Source of the DNA: an uncultured Clostridium sp.
GTDB lineage: Bacteria > Bacillota > Clostridia > TANB77 > CAG-508
Assembly (NCBI GenBank): GCA_900551615.1
Contig: URWN01000003.1
Span: 13,584 to 77,583 of the forward strand
Length of the DNA: 64,000 bases
Direction of reading: 5' to 3'
The translations under genes and the position numbers were made by a program. How positions within the stretch are numbered: the first letter of the stretch is position 1; every line of letters starts with the position of its first letter. This document shows positions 18,977 through 27,399 of this stretch, piece by piece. The notes beneath the pieces are model-generated. The model made no database searches and was not told the origin of the DNA. It worked only from the letters and a program-made list of their open reading frames with translations.

Positions 18977-19855
18977 ATGAGTACAAATTTTTCAGTAATA
19001 GGTGGAGACTTAAGAATAATAAAACTAGCAAAAATGTTAGCAGAAGATGGTAATAATGTATACACATATGGAATGGAAAAAGCAGAAGAATTAAAGGAAA
19101 ATAAAAATATTATAATGTGTAATAAATTGCAAGAAACAGTAAAAAAATCTGAAATTATAATAGGACCAATACCATTTTCAAGTAATGGAAAAGACATTAA
19201 TGCACCATTTAGTGATAATATTATATCAATTAGAGAACTTATGCATGTTATAAATGCTAAAATTTTAATTGCAGGGAGTATAACACCTGATGTATACGAT
19301 TTAGCAAATGATGAATATATAGAGATAATTGATATAATGAAAAGAGAGGAATTAGCAGTTTTAAATACAATATCTACAGCAGAAGGAACAATTGAAATTA
19401 TAATTGCAAATACGAATAAAATAATTCATGGAAGCAAAGTCTTAATATTAGGATTTGGAAGAATAGGAAAAGTACTTGCAAGAAAACTTGCAGGGCTTTC
19501 AGCTAAAGTTACATGTGCAGCAAGAAAAGATGAAGATTTGGCATGGATTAGAGCATATGGACATATGGAAACAAACATAAATGCAATAGGTGAGAATTTA
19601 TCAGAATATGATGTAATTATAAATACTGTTCCACATTTAGTATTAACAAGTGAAAAAATCAAATATGTAAAAGATGACTGTTTATTAGTAGATTTAGCTT
19701 CTAATCCAGGTGGGATTGATAAAAAAGCAGCTAAAGATAAAAACTTGAAATTAATATGGGCATTGGCTTTACCAGGAAAGGTTGCACCAATTACAACAGC
19801 AGAATTTATAAAAGATACAGTTTATAATATTTTGAAAGAAATATATAAAAAATAA
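18977..19855 (+). CDS. dpaA: Dipicolinate synthase subunit A
   Basis: DpaA (SpoVFA) with DpaB forms the dehydrogenase that makes dipicolinic acid, the major small molecule of the endospore core. The 292-aa length fits. The N-terminal part (FSVIGGDLRIIKLAKML) and the second Rossmann motif (VLILGFGRIGKVLARKL, about 155-172) match the DpaA layout, as do the conserved DLASNPGGID and ALALPGKVAP segments. GAAAGAG precedes ATG 18977. dpaB, asd or dapA, which often follow, are not present here; uppP follows instead. The gene suggests a sporulating lineage, though one subunit alone is not proof. Confidence 0.88.
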   Translation: MSTNFSVIGGDLRIIKLAKMLAEDGNNVYTYGMEKAEELKENKNIIMCNKLQETVKKSEIIIGPIPFSSNGKDINAPFSDNIISIRELMHVINAKILIAGSITPDVYDLANDEYIEIIDIMKREELAVLNTISTAEGTIEIIIANTNKIIHGSKVLILGFGRIGKVLARKLAGLSAKVTCAARKDEDLAWIRAYGHMETNINAIGENLSEYDVIINTVPHLVLTSEKIKYVKDDCLLVDLASNPGGIDKKAAKDKNLKLIWALALPGKVAPITTAEFIKDTVYNILKEIYKK

Positions 19856-19879
19856 AAAACGAAAGAGAGGAAGAAAAAA

Positions 19880-20719
19880 ATGAATGAAATTTTACAAGCA
19901 CTAGTTTTAGGAGTAGTTCAAGGATTAACAGAATTATTACCAATATCAAGTTCAGCACACTTAAACTTATTTCCATGGATATTTGGATGGAACGAGATAA
20001 GCCCATCATTTGATGTGGCACTACATATAGGAACATTATTTGCAATAGTTTTATTTTTCTTTAAAGATTGGGTAAATCTAATAAAAGGTGGATATAAACA
20101 AGTCGTAAAAAAAGAAAAATCAACAGAAGGAAAAATATTTTGGTACATAGTAATATCAACAATTCCAACAGGAATTTTATGCTTAGTATTAGATAAACTT
20201 TCAGGAAAACTAATAGAAAAACTTGCTACAGCTTTCAATGTTCAAGAAACATTAGTAGAAATGTTTATGATAGCGATTGCGTTAATTGTAATGGGTATAA
20301 TTTTATATGTGGTAGATAAAAAATCAAAATCAGAAATTGAATATAAAGATATGACTTTTAAACAATCACTTTTGATTGCAATGTCACAAGCAATAGCAGC
20401 AGCTTTCCCTGGAGTATCAAGATCAGGAATTACAATGACAGTAGGTAGGGGAATGGGATTAAAAAGAGAATCAGTAGCAAAATATTCATTTTTATTATCA
20501 ACACCAGTTGTTGCAGCAGCAGCATTATTTGATTTAAAAGATTTTGTATTTAATCCAGCATTTTTTGTAGGTGTATTAGCTAGTTTCGTAGTAGGTGTAT
20601 TGGTAATTAAATTTTTATTAAATTATCTACAAAAAGGAAGCTTTAAAGTATTTGCAATTTATAGAGTAATTTTAGGATTATTTGTTATTGGATTATGTAT
20701 TTCAAGATTACATATGTAA
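19880..20719 (+). CDS. uppP: Undecaprenyl-diphosphatase UppP (BacA)
   Basis: UppP dephosphorylates undecaprenyl diphosphate outside the membrane to recycle the lipid carrier for peptidoglycan and other glycans, and it gives bacitracin resistance. The 279-aa protein has about eight TM helices and the two re-entrant motifs: VQGLTELLPISSSAH near residue 13 and FPGVSRSGITMT near 175. It is preceded by GAGAGGAAG and followed by a strong bidirectional terminator. It supports the glycan region, which needs the same lipid carrier. Confidence 0.95.
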   Translation: MNEILQALVLGVVQGLTELLPISSSAHLNLFPWIFGWNEISPSFDVALHIGTLFAIVLFFFKDWVNLIKGGYKQVVKKEKSTEGKIFWYIVISTIPTGILCLVLDKLSGKLIEKLATAFNVQETLVEMFMIAIALIVMGIILYVVDKKSKSEIEYKDMTFKQSLLIAMSQAIAAAFPGVSRSGITMTVGRGMGLKRESVAKYSFLLSTPVVAAAALFDLKDFVFNPAFFVGVLASFVVGVLVIKFLLNYLQKGSFKVFAIYRVILGLFVIGLCISRLHM

Positions 20720-20720
20720 A

Positions 20721-20760
20721 AAAAATTCGGATTGAGAGAAAATTTTCAATCCGAATTTTT
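20721..20760. terminator. Bidirectional rho-independent terminator between uppP and the VWA gene
   Basis: Arms AAAAATTCGGATTGA (20721-20735) and TCAATCCGAATTTTT (20746-20760) form a perfect 15-bp stem with T-rich flanks on both strands. It lies between two convergent genes. Confidence 0.92.
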
Positions 20761-20766
20761 TTATTT

Positions 20767-22122
20767 TTATTTCATGCTATTTGTAACTACAATATATTTA
20801 ATACCAAATGCAGTAGCTATTACTAAAACAATTCCCATAAATCCAAAGAATATAGTTGAACCAGCTTTAGGTAGTACTGTAGGTAATTGTTCTGTAAGTT
20901 TAACTTTTGGAGTTACATCAGAACTTTTTGTATTGGTTTTATTATCTGAATCAGTGTAAGATAAATCTAATTTTGTATTAGTATTTAATACTTTATTAAT
21001 AATATCTTCACTATAATTTGTTTTTAATTTTAATTTGTATTGAACAATTGCAGTCTCTCCAGATTTTAGTTCTGGAATTGTCCATAAAATTGAATTTGTT
21101 TTTGTATCAATTTTATCTGAAATAGTTCCAATATTAGGATTTTTTACATAAGAAAAATCGAAGTTTTCAACTATTTCTTTAGTAAAATAATCAGTAACTT
21201 TTAAGTTTGTAAAAGATTTTGATACTGGTAATAAGTCTTTGTAAATATCATTTGTTATTGTAGTTTCTATTTTATCATCAGTTACATAATAGAATTTACC
21301 AATTGTTGGTTTTTCAGTAGTTCCAAAAACAGATTCAATAATTTGATTGTATGTTTTTGTTGAAGGTGTAGCTGTTGCTTCACCATTTGAAATACCAGTA
21401 AGCATTATATAAACATTGTCTGTAACTTTTGAAAGTGATTGTAATTCAGCTTTTGTTTTTGCAATAACATCATCTGAATAGTAATTTTTGTCATAATTAA
21501 TAGCAACGTTTGGAACACCATCTGATAAAACTATAATATATTTATGAGAATTATCAGTTTTGTCGGAAAAAGATTCTTTAGCTAAATTAACACCTGCTTG
21601 TAAGTCTGTTCTTGGTCCATCATATTGAATATTTGAAATTGATTTTATTAATTTGCTTGAATCATTTGTTAATGCAGAAACTAATTTTGCATCTTCAATT
21701 GTTCCTTCTTTAGAAATATCTGTATTTGTTGAAAAACTTACAGCTCCTATTTTTAATTGAGTATTATCTTTTAATAGATTTGTAATTAAAGTTTTTGCAG
21801 AATCTATAACTAAATCTTCTCTGGTTTTTCCATTTGATGTAGTATCTATCATACTTTTTGAGTTATCAATAACAAGCATTACTTCACCAGTTGGTTTTGA
21901 TGATTCTTCATTGTTTGTTACTTTTAATTGTAATGTTATTTCTTTGTTTTTTAAATCTTTTGAAATAACACTTCTTTCTACTGTTGATTTTGTCCCAAAG
22001 TTAATTGTAGCTGTTGACTCTTCCACAACAGTCATTGTTACATCATTATATGCAGCACTTGAAATTGTTGCAATTAATGTAATTAGTAAAAATAAAGTTA
22101 GTAAAATTTTTGATTTTTTCAT
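20767..22122 (-). CDS. Secreted VWA-domain surface protein with sortase-like C-terminal signal
   Basis: This 451-aa protein has an N-terminal signal peptide (KKSKILLTLFLLITLIATISSA). It has a von Willebrand A domain with MIDAS motif DNSKS (86-90), a later TDLQAG threonine and SDGVPN. A beta-sandwich region follows (about 290-400). The C-terminus has LPKAG (417-421), a hydrophobic helix and a short tail with only weak positive charge. This is the layout of sortase-anchored Gram-positive adhesins or pilus tip proteins, but the motif has Ala where LPxTG has Thr, so it may use a variant sortase or stay membrane-bound. The ribosome binding site is AAAGGAGAA. It is monocistronic. Confidence 0.85.
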   Translation of the reverse strand: MKKSKILLTLFLLITLIATISSAAYNDVTMTVVEESTATINFGTKSTVERSVISKDLKNKEITLQLKVTNNEESSKPTGEVMLVIDNSKSMIDTTSNGKTREDLVIDSAKTLITNLLKDNTQLKIGAVSFSTNTDISKEGTIEDAKLVSALTNDSSKLIKSISNIQYDGPRTDLQAGVNLAKESFSDKTDNSHKYIIVLSDGVPNVAINYDKNYYSDDVIAKTKAELQSLSKVTDNVYIMLTGISNGEATATPSTKTYNQIIESVFGTTEKPTIGKFYYVTDDKIETTITNDIYKDLLPVSKSFTNLKVTDYFTKEIVENFDFSYVKNPNIGTISDKIDTKTNSILWTIPELKSGETAIVQYKLKLKTNYSEDIINKVLNTNTKLDLSYTDSDNKTNTKSSDVTPKVKLTEQLPTVLPKAGSTIFFGFMGIVLVIATAFGIKYIVVTNSMK

Positions 22123-22141
22123 TTGAACATTTCTCCTTTTT

Positions 22142-22173
22142 ATATATTTGTATACATTTTAATACAAATATAT
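22142..22173. promoter_or_regulatory. 12-bp inverted repeat in the VWA gene promoter region (candidate operator)
   Basis: ATATATTTGTAT (22142-22153) and ATACAAATATAT (22162-22173) form a perfect inverted repeat with an 8-nt spacer. It starts about 20 bases upstream of the minus-strand VWA start codon. This is a plausible operator or mRNA-leader hairpin. The high AT content makes chance occurrence possible. Confidence 0.4.
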
Positions 22174-22207
22174 GCAAAAAACAATGATTTTTTTGAAATT
22201 TTATAAA

Positions 22208-22247
22208 TAAAAAGCTAAGGCAATTATTGTAAGATGTCTTAGTTTTT
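22208..22247 (+). terminator. Hairpin with T-tract in the VWA/dxs divergent intergenic region
   Basis: A stem of about 13 bp with two G-U pairs (around AAAAGCTAAGGCA and TGTCTTAGTTTTT) is followed by T-rich sequence. It looks like a rho-independent terminator on the plus strand, although no gene on that strand ends upstream. It could end antisense read-through or an unseen short RNA. Confidence 0.4.
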
Positions 22248-22359
22248 AAGATTAGTGTTTGTAAAAATAAAATATTAGAACATAATTTTACTAGAAATTT
22301 ATTAAAAATTGTGCTATTATATATATTACATAAAAAAACAAAAAGTAGGAGAGACAAAA

Positions 22360-24198
22360 ATGTTAGAAAAAATAAATTCATCAGAAGATGTAAAAAAACT
22401 GAAAATAGAAGAAAAAAAGAAACTAGCACAAGAAATAAGAGAATATATATTACAAGTAGTATCAGAAAATGGAGGGCACTTAGCATCAAACCTAGGAGTG
22501 GTAGAATTAACACTGGCGTTACATAGTGTATTTAATACTCCAAAAGACAAAATAGTATGGGATGTTGGACATCAAGCATATACACATAAAATAATAACAG
22601 GAAGAAGAGAACAATTTAAAACGTTGAGGCAAAAAGATGGACTTGCAGGTTTTCCAAAAACAAGTGAATCAGAATATGATAGTTTTAATACAGGACATAG
22701 TAGCACATCAATATCAGCGGCATTAGGAATGGCAAGAGCAAGAGATTTAAAAGGTGAAAATAATCAAGTAATTGCAGTAATAGGTGATGGTGCATTAACA
22801 GGCGGAATGGCATTAGAAGCATTGAACGATGCAGGCTTTAGCAAAACACATATGACAGTTATATTAAATGATAATGAAATGAGTATATCTAAAAATATTG
22901 GTGGATTAAATATGTTTTTAAGCAAATTAAGAACAAAAAAATTATATACAAAATCAAACATATCGGGTAAAAAAGTAATTAGTAAAGTACCAATTATTGG
23001 AAAATCAATAGTAAGAATAGTTCAAAAAATTAAAAGAAGCATAAAACAATTAATAATACCAAAAATGTTTTTTGAAGATATAGGTTTTACATATTTAGGA
23101 CCAGTTGATGGACATGATATTGAACAATTAGAAAATATAATGAGACTTAGTAAACAAGTAACAGGACCAGTGTTAATACATGTATTAACAAAAAAAGGAA
23201 AAGGATATAAAATAGCAGAAGAAAATCCAGACAAATTCCATGCAACAGCACCATTTGATATTGAAACAGGAAAAACAAAAAAAGAAAAAAAGGAAGATTA
23301 TTCAAAAATATTTGGAGAAAAATTAGTAAAATTGGCTGCAAATGATAAAAGAATTGTAGCTGTTACAGCATCTATGAAAGATGGTACAGGACTTACAAAA
23401 TTTGCAAAAGAATTTCCAACAAGATTTTTTGATATAGGAATTGCAGAGCAACATGCGTTAACAATGGCAGCAGGAATGGCAAAGGAAGGAATGATACCAT
23501 TTGTGCCAATATATTCATCATTTTATCAAAGAGCTTATGATCAAGTAATACATGACATAGCAATGCAAAATCTACCAGTAATAATGTGTGTAGATAGGGC
23601 CGGAATTGTAGGGGCAGACGGAGAAACGCATCAAGGTACATTAGATATGGCATTTTTTAGATTAATACCAAATTTAACAATAATGGCACCAAAAGATTTT
23701 AAAGAATTAGAAGATATGATGGAATTTGCAGTTAAATTAAATAAACCAGTTGTTATAAGATATCCAAGAGGTGGACAAGATGAAAATATAAAATTTGAAG
23801 AACATCAAGAAATAGAATTAGGAAAATCAGAAATTTTAAAAGAAGGAAAAGACATTAGTATTATAGCAATTGGAAAAAGAGTAGCAGATGCAATGAAAAT
23901 GGCTGAAAAATATAAAAAAGAAGATGGAATTGAAGCAGAAGTTGTAAATGCAAGATTTTTAAAACCATTAGATGTGGAAACTATAAAAAAATCAATTGAA
24001 AAAACAAAAAATGTAATAACAATAGAAGATGGCACAAAAATTAATGGATTAGGAACAGCTATTGAAGAATTAATAGCGGAAAATAATTTACAAAATATTA
24101 AATTTGAAAAACAAGCATGGCCGGATGAATTTTTAAAGCAAGGGACCACTTGGGACGTTTCTGATGGTACAAAAATGTCCCAAAGGAACCGAGGTTGA
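22360..24198 (+). CDS. dxs: 1-deoxy-D-xylulose-5-phosphate synthase, with repeat-derived C-terminal tail
   Basis: Dxs condenses pyruvate and glyceraldehyde 3-phosphate with thiamine diphosphate, the first step of the MEP isoprenoid pathway, which also feeds the undecaprenyl carrier. The protein is 612 aa from ATG 22360 (AGGAGA at 22347-22352). Seen are the TPP-binding motif starting GDGALTGG at about 142 with N at about 170, the transketolase pyrimidine domain (DIGIAEQHA), and the C-terminal domain. After WPDEFLKQG the expected last helices are replaced by about 18 residues encoded by a repeat element at 24139-24190, ending in RNRG. The core is intact, so activity is likely. Confidence 0.95.
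   Translation: MLEKINSSEDVKKLKIEEKKKLAQEIREYILQVVSENGGHLASNLGVVELTLALHSVFNTPKDKIVWDVGHQAYTHKIITGRREQFKTLRQKDGLAGFPKTSESEYDSFNTGHSSTSISAALGMARARDLKGENNQVIAVIGDGALTGGMALEALNDAGFSKTHMTVILNDNEMSISKNIGGLNMFLSKLRTKKLYTKSNISGKKVISKVPIIGKSIVRIVQKIKRSIKQLIIPKMFFEDIGFTYLGPVDGHDIEQLENIMRLSKQVTGPVLIHVLTKKGKGYKIAEENPDKFHATAPFDIETGKTKKEKKEDYSKIFGEKLVKLAANDKRIVAVTASMKDGTGLTKFAKEFPTRFFDIGIAEQHALTMAAGMAKEGMIPFVPIYSSFYQRAYDQVIHDIAMQNLPVIMCVDRAGIVGADGETHQGTLDMAFFRLIPNLTIMAPKDFKELEDMMEFAVKLNKPVVIRYPRGGQDENIKFEEHQEIELGKSEILKEGKDISIIAIGKRVADAMKMAEKYKKEDGIEAEVVNARFLKPLDVETIKKSIEKTKNVITIEDGTKINGLGTAIEELIAENNLQNIKFEKQAWPDEFLKQGTTWDVSDGTKMSQRNRG
24141..24190. repeat. REP-like element, family D, inside the 3' end of dxs
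   Basis: The arms around ACCACTTGGGACG and TGTCCCAAAGGAACC can form an imperfect stem (TTGGGAC pairs with GTCCCAA). The GGGAC/GGAACC cores resemble the other REP-like families. It encodes the end of dxs and its stop follows directly. Confidence 0.6.
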
Positions 24199-24218
24199 AT
24201 AAAATTTATAACTAAAAA

Positions 24219-24247
24219 TGTCCAAAAAGAACCGTCCCTTTTGGACA
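24219..24247 (-). repeat. REP-like palindrome, family A (5'-of-gene orientation)
   Basis: This is a 29-bp element with arms TGTCCAAAAA and TTTTGGACA around GAACCGTCCC. It is located 22 nt upstream of the ylmH start and just before its AAGGAGG. Confidence 0.9.
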
Positions 24248-24269
24248 TATTGGGCAAGAAGGAGGAAAA

Positions 24270-25073
24270 ATGGATAAACAAAAAATTTTAAGTGACTATA
24301 AAAAACAAGAAGATAAAATACTGTTAGCACAAATATTAGATAAAATTGAATTCTCAAAACAAAGAGAAAAATTAGAATATACAGACTTTTTAGATATGTA
24401 TCAAGTTGCATTAGTAAAAACATTTATGAAAAAAATAGAGTTTTTAAATTATGTTTTATATGGTGGATTTGAAAATGCAGAAAGAAATATACTCATAATA
24501 TATCCTGAAAAATACGATATGAGTATGGTAGAAAAAAACTATTCAAAAATAATTAAAGTTATTAGAGTTTCATTAGGTGATGAAGAAAAAGGAAAATATA
24601 TTCATAGAAATTATTTAGGTGGAATTATTAAATTAGGAATGAAAAGGGAAAAAGTAGGAGATATATTGGTTTCAGAAGATGGAGCGGATATTTTAGTAAA
24701 AGAAGAAACTGTTGAAACATTGAAACAGGAATTAGGAACTTTAACAAGATTTGAAAATGCAAAAATAGAAATTGTAGAATTACAAGAATTAAGAGAACAA
24801 GAAATAAAAGTAGAAGAAATGAATATAATTGTTCCATCTTTGAGACTTGATAATTTTGTTTCAGATTTAGCAAGGACTTCTAGAAGCAAGGCTGTTCAAA
24901 TTATTGATAGTGAAAGAGTTTTTATTAACGGTCAGAATGAAACAAAGGCTTCAAAACAAGTGAAATTAGGTGATGTTATAACAATTAGAGGAAAGGGAAG
25001 ATTTGTTGTTAAAGAATTTGGTGGAAATACTAGAAGTGGCAGAACAGTTGTAAAAATAGAAAAATATGTGTAA
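24270..25073 (+). CDS. ylmH: S4-domain RNA-binding protein YlmH (ribosome quality control factor)
   Basis: This 267-aa protein has the YlmH layout. An N-terminal YlmH domain (about 1-80) and a middle RNP-like domain with LGDEEKGKYIHRNYLGGIIKLGMKREKVGDI (in parts at about 100-130) come first. A C-terminal S4 domain follows (about 185-255, with LRLDNFVSDLARTSRSKA and INGQNETKAS). In Bacillus, YlmH binds stalled 50S subunits and can act in C-terminal tailing together with RqcH. Here it is not near the divIVA/sepF cluster where it often lies; that cluster is at 48 kb. The ribosome binding site AAGGAGG lies before ATG 24270, behind a family A repeat. Confidence 0.9.
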   Translation: MDKQKILSDYKKQEDKILLAQILDKIEFSKQREKLEYTDFLDMYQVALVKTFMKKIEFLNYVLYGGFENAERNILIIYPEKYDMSMVEKNYSKIIKVIRVSLGDEEKGKYIHRNYLGGIIKLGMKREKVGDILVSEDGADILVKEETVETLKQELGTLTRFENAKIEIVELQELREQEIKVEEMNIIVPSLRLDNFVSDLARTSRSKAVQIIDSERVFINGQNETKASKQVKLGDVITIRGKGRFVVKEFGGNTRSGRTVVKIEKYV

Positions 25074-25133
25074 ATATGTTGGATATAAGTTATAAAAAAT
25101 ATGAAAATTTTAAGATTAGTAAGGAGTAAAAAT

Positions 25134-25715
25134 ATGATAATAGGAATAGATATAGATGACACATTAACAGATATAAGAGATGAAGTTGGAGCAGAAGCGT
25201 TAAAATATGCTAAAAGTTTGAATAAGGAAATTGATGAAAAAAAAGTAGTTTGGGATAAAAATAATAATGGTAGTAGTTTTAAAGAAAGATATAATTTGAA
25301 TTATGATGAACTACTATACTTTTTCGGAAATATCCAAGAAAAAATAACAAAAAAAGCTAAACCAAGAGAAGATGTTGTGGAAGTATTGAAAAATTTAAGA
25401 AAAGATGGACATAAAATATATATTGTAACTGCTAGAGACAGTGAGTTTCACCATGATCCATATGGATTAAGTAAAACATGGCTTGACAAAAATAATATAG
25501 AATATGATAAATTAATTGTTGATGCAAGAGATAAAGCAAAAGTATGTAAGGAACAAAATGTAGATTTATTTATAGATGATAAATTATCAAATTGTCAAGG
25601 CGTTTCAAATGAGGGGATTACAACAATTAGAATAACAAATTATACAGATCCACATCAAAATATAATAAATAAGAAAAATTGGAAAGAAATATATGAATAT
25701 ATAAAACAATTATAA
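25134..25715 (+). CDS. HAD-superfamily 5'-nucleotidase, NT5C type
   Basis: The protein is 193 aa from ATG 25134, which has AAGGAG 8 nt upstream. An in-frame ATG at 25101 lacks a site. HAD motif I is DIDDT at residues 6-10. Motif II is the T in YIVTARD, and the acidic motif IV region is DLFIDDKL. The layout matches the deoxyribonucleotidase-like NT5C family, which dephosphorylates nucleoside 5'-monophosphates. The true substrate may differ, since many bacterial members are uncharacterised. It ends in a strong hairpin at 25722-25757 and converges with the rimI operon. Confidence 0.8.
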   Translation: MIIGIDIDDTLTDIRDEVGAEALKYAKSLNKEIDEKKVVWDKNNNGSSFKERYNLNYDELLYFFGNIQEKITKKAKPREDVVEVLKNLRKDGHKIYIVTARDSEFHHDPYGLSKTWLDKNNIEYDKLIVDARDKAKVCKEQNVDLFIDDKLSNCQGVSNEGITTIRITNYTDPHQNIINKKNWKEIYEYIKQL

Positions 25716-25721
25716 AATAAT

Positions 25722-25757
25722 AAAGTCCTTTTGAAAAATGACTATCAAAAGGACTTT
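25722..25757. terminator. Hairpin terminator between the NT5C gene and rimI
   Basis: AAAGTCCTTTTGA (25722-25734) and TCAAAAGGACTTT (25745-25757) form a perfect 13-bp stem with a 10-nt loop between convergent genes. T-richness on either side is modest. Confidence 0.8.
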
Positions 25758-25806
25758 AAAATGTTATATAAGTAAGTTCATAAGTTTAATTAATATCTAT
25801 TTTATA

Positions 25807-26247
25807 TTATAAATGTTTACTCATTATAATGGCATCACTTTCACCATTATAATATTTTTTTCTAATACCTAATCTATCAAAAGAAAACTTATCATATAAA
25901 CGAATAGCAGAAAGGTTATTTTCATTAACTTCCAAAGTAATAGTTTTTAAATTTAATTTTTTTGAATAATTAATTAAATCATCTAATAAAATAGAGCCAA
26001 TACCATTATGTCTAAAATCTTTTTTTACAACAATATTCATGATATTTGCTTCATCTAAAATAACTTTTAAACCTGCAAAACCAACAATAATATTTTCGCT
26101 ATTTTTTGCAACTATTACATAAGAATTATCACATTCTAATTCATCCTCTAATACATCATAACTCCAAAAGTTATCAAAATTAGAAGATAGAATATCTTTA
26201 ATACTTTTTAAATCTTCAATAGACATTTTACTAATTTCAAAATCCAT
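25807..26247 (-). CDS. rimI: Ribosomal protein S18 N-alpha-acetyltransferase RimI
   Basis: This is a GNAT-fold protein of 146 aa. Motif A for acetyl-CoA is R-H-N-G-I-G-S-I-L (about residues 80-88), and the C-terminal NLSAIRLYDKFSFDRLGIRKKYY is typical of RimI. RimI acetylates the N-terminus of S18 in Escherichia coli. In Gram-positives it is usually found, as here, downstream of tsaE and tsaB. It is the last gene of the tsaE-tsaB-rimI operon, 10 nt after tsaB. Confidence 0.9.
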   Translation of the reverse strand: MDFEISKMSIEDLKSIKDILSSNFDNFWSYDVLEDELECDNSYVIVAKNSENIIVGFAGLKVILDEANIMNIVVKKDFRHNGIGSILLDDLINYSKKLNLKTITLEVNENNLSAIRLYDKFSFDRLGIRKKYYNGESDAIIMSKHL

Positions 26248-26257
26248 AATTAATCTC

Positions 26258-26926
26258 CTAAATATTTGATTTTAATTTAGCCTCTAATTGAATTTGGGCT
26301 TGAGGCTTTTTTAAGTATAATGGCAAAATATTTTCACCAATTTTATTTTGTGCTATAAATTTTTTATATCCTGCAATTCCTAAATTTTCAACATTTAAAT
26401 AGTTAAAAATATCTATTGAAGTGGAAGAGATTCCGTCTCCAACAAAAGAAATATTTTTATTTTGATATTTGTCATTTAATAATTCTAAAACTTCATTAAC
26501 AGATTTTGAACAAGGTTCTTGTAAAACATTATAATTTTCAGATATTAGTTCATACAAGGCAAAATAGCAATTGTCATTTTTGCAATCAATAGTACTACAA
26601 ATAATTCCGCCTTTTTTAATGTTGTAAGCTAAAACCTCTAAACTAGAAATTCCAATGCATGGAATATTTATGCTGTCAGAAAAAGCCTTGCAAGTAGCAA
26701 CTCCAATTCTTATACCAGTAAAAGAACCAGGACCTATATCAGATACTAATAAATCAATATCTTTTAAACTTAAGTTACATTCTTTAAGTAGTTGTTGAAC
26801 TAGAGGCATTAGTGTTTCAGAATGTGTAAGACCATTATCTAATTCTAATTTTTTTATTAAACTTGTATCTTCCAAAATTGCAACACTGCACAATTTACTA
26901 GAAGTATCAATAGCTAAAACTTTCAA
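26258..26926 (-). CDS. tsaB: tRNA threonylcarbamoyladenosine synthesis protein TsaB
   Basis: TsaB is the ASKHA-fold partner of TsaD in making t6A at tRNA position 37. The 222-aa protein starts MKVLAIDTSS, has THSETLMP and SDIGPGSFTGIRIGVATCKA (about 64-83), and lacks the metal-binding histidines of TsaD, as expected for TsaB. It lies 2 nt after tsaE, so translation is probably coupled. tsaD is elsewhere. Confidence 0.95.
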   Translation of the reverse strand: MKVLAIDTSSKLCSVAILEDTSLIKKLELDNGLTHSETLMPLVQQLLKECNLSLKDIDLLVSDIGPGSFTGIRIGVATCKAFSDSINIPCIGISSLEVLAYNIKKGGIICSTIDCKNDNCYFALYELISENYNVLQEPCSKSVNEVLELLNDKYQNKNISFVGDGISSTSIDIFNYLNVENLGIAGYKKFIAQNKIGENILPLYLKKPQAQIQLEAKLKSNI

Positions 26927-26928
26927 AA

Positions 26929-27399
26929 TTATTCTCCTTTCAAAGTATCAATAATATCATCATATTTTTTGCCAAGTGATTGAATATTTAAAATTCTTTC
27001 ATTTTCATTTAATTCGTTTCTTGTAAAATTAATTTTAATGTATTCATTTGGAAGAGCATCTTGAATTAGTTCACCCCATTCAATCAGGCATATACCATTT
27101 TCAAAATATTCTTCTCCGCCAATTGCATAGAACTCAGAAGAGTCTTCTAATCTGTAAACATCAAAATGGTAAATGTTAATATCATTTTTTTTATATTCAT
27201 TTACAATAGTAAAAGTAGGGCTTGAAATTTCGTTTTCTAGACCAAAATAAGATAAAAAGCCTTCAGTAAATTTTGTCTTTCCAGAGCCTAATTCACCACA
27301 AAGTACTATTAAATCACCTTTTTTTAGTTTTGAGGCTAGTACTTTTGCTATTTTTTTTGTATCATTTTCAGATTTTGAATTATATATATAATTTTTCAT
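26929..27399 (-). CDS. tsaE: tRNA threonylcarbamoyladenosine ATPase TsaE
   Basis: TsaE is the P-loop ATPase that supports turnover of the TsaBD complex in t6A synthesis. In the 156-aa protein, Walker A is GELGSGKT (35-42). It is followed by the switch motif SSPTFTIVNEY and by YHFDVYRL and LIEWGE, all typical of the family. It is the first gene of the minus-strand operon, behind AGGAG. Confidence 0.95.
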   Translation of the reverse strand: MKNYIYNSKSENDTKKIAKVLASKLKKGDLIVLCGELGSGKTKFTEGFLSYFGLENEISSPTFTIVNEYKKNDINIYHFDVYRLEDSSEFYAIGGEEYFENGICLIEWGELIQDALPNEYIKINFTRNELNENERILNIQSLGKKYDDIIDTLKGE

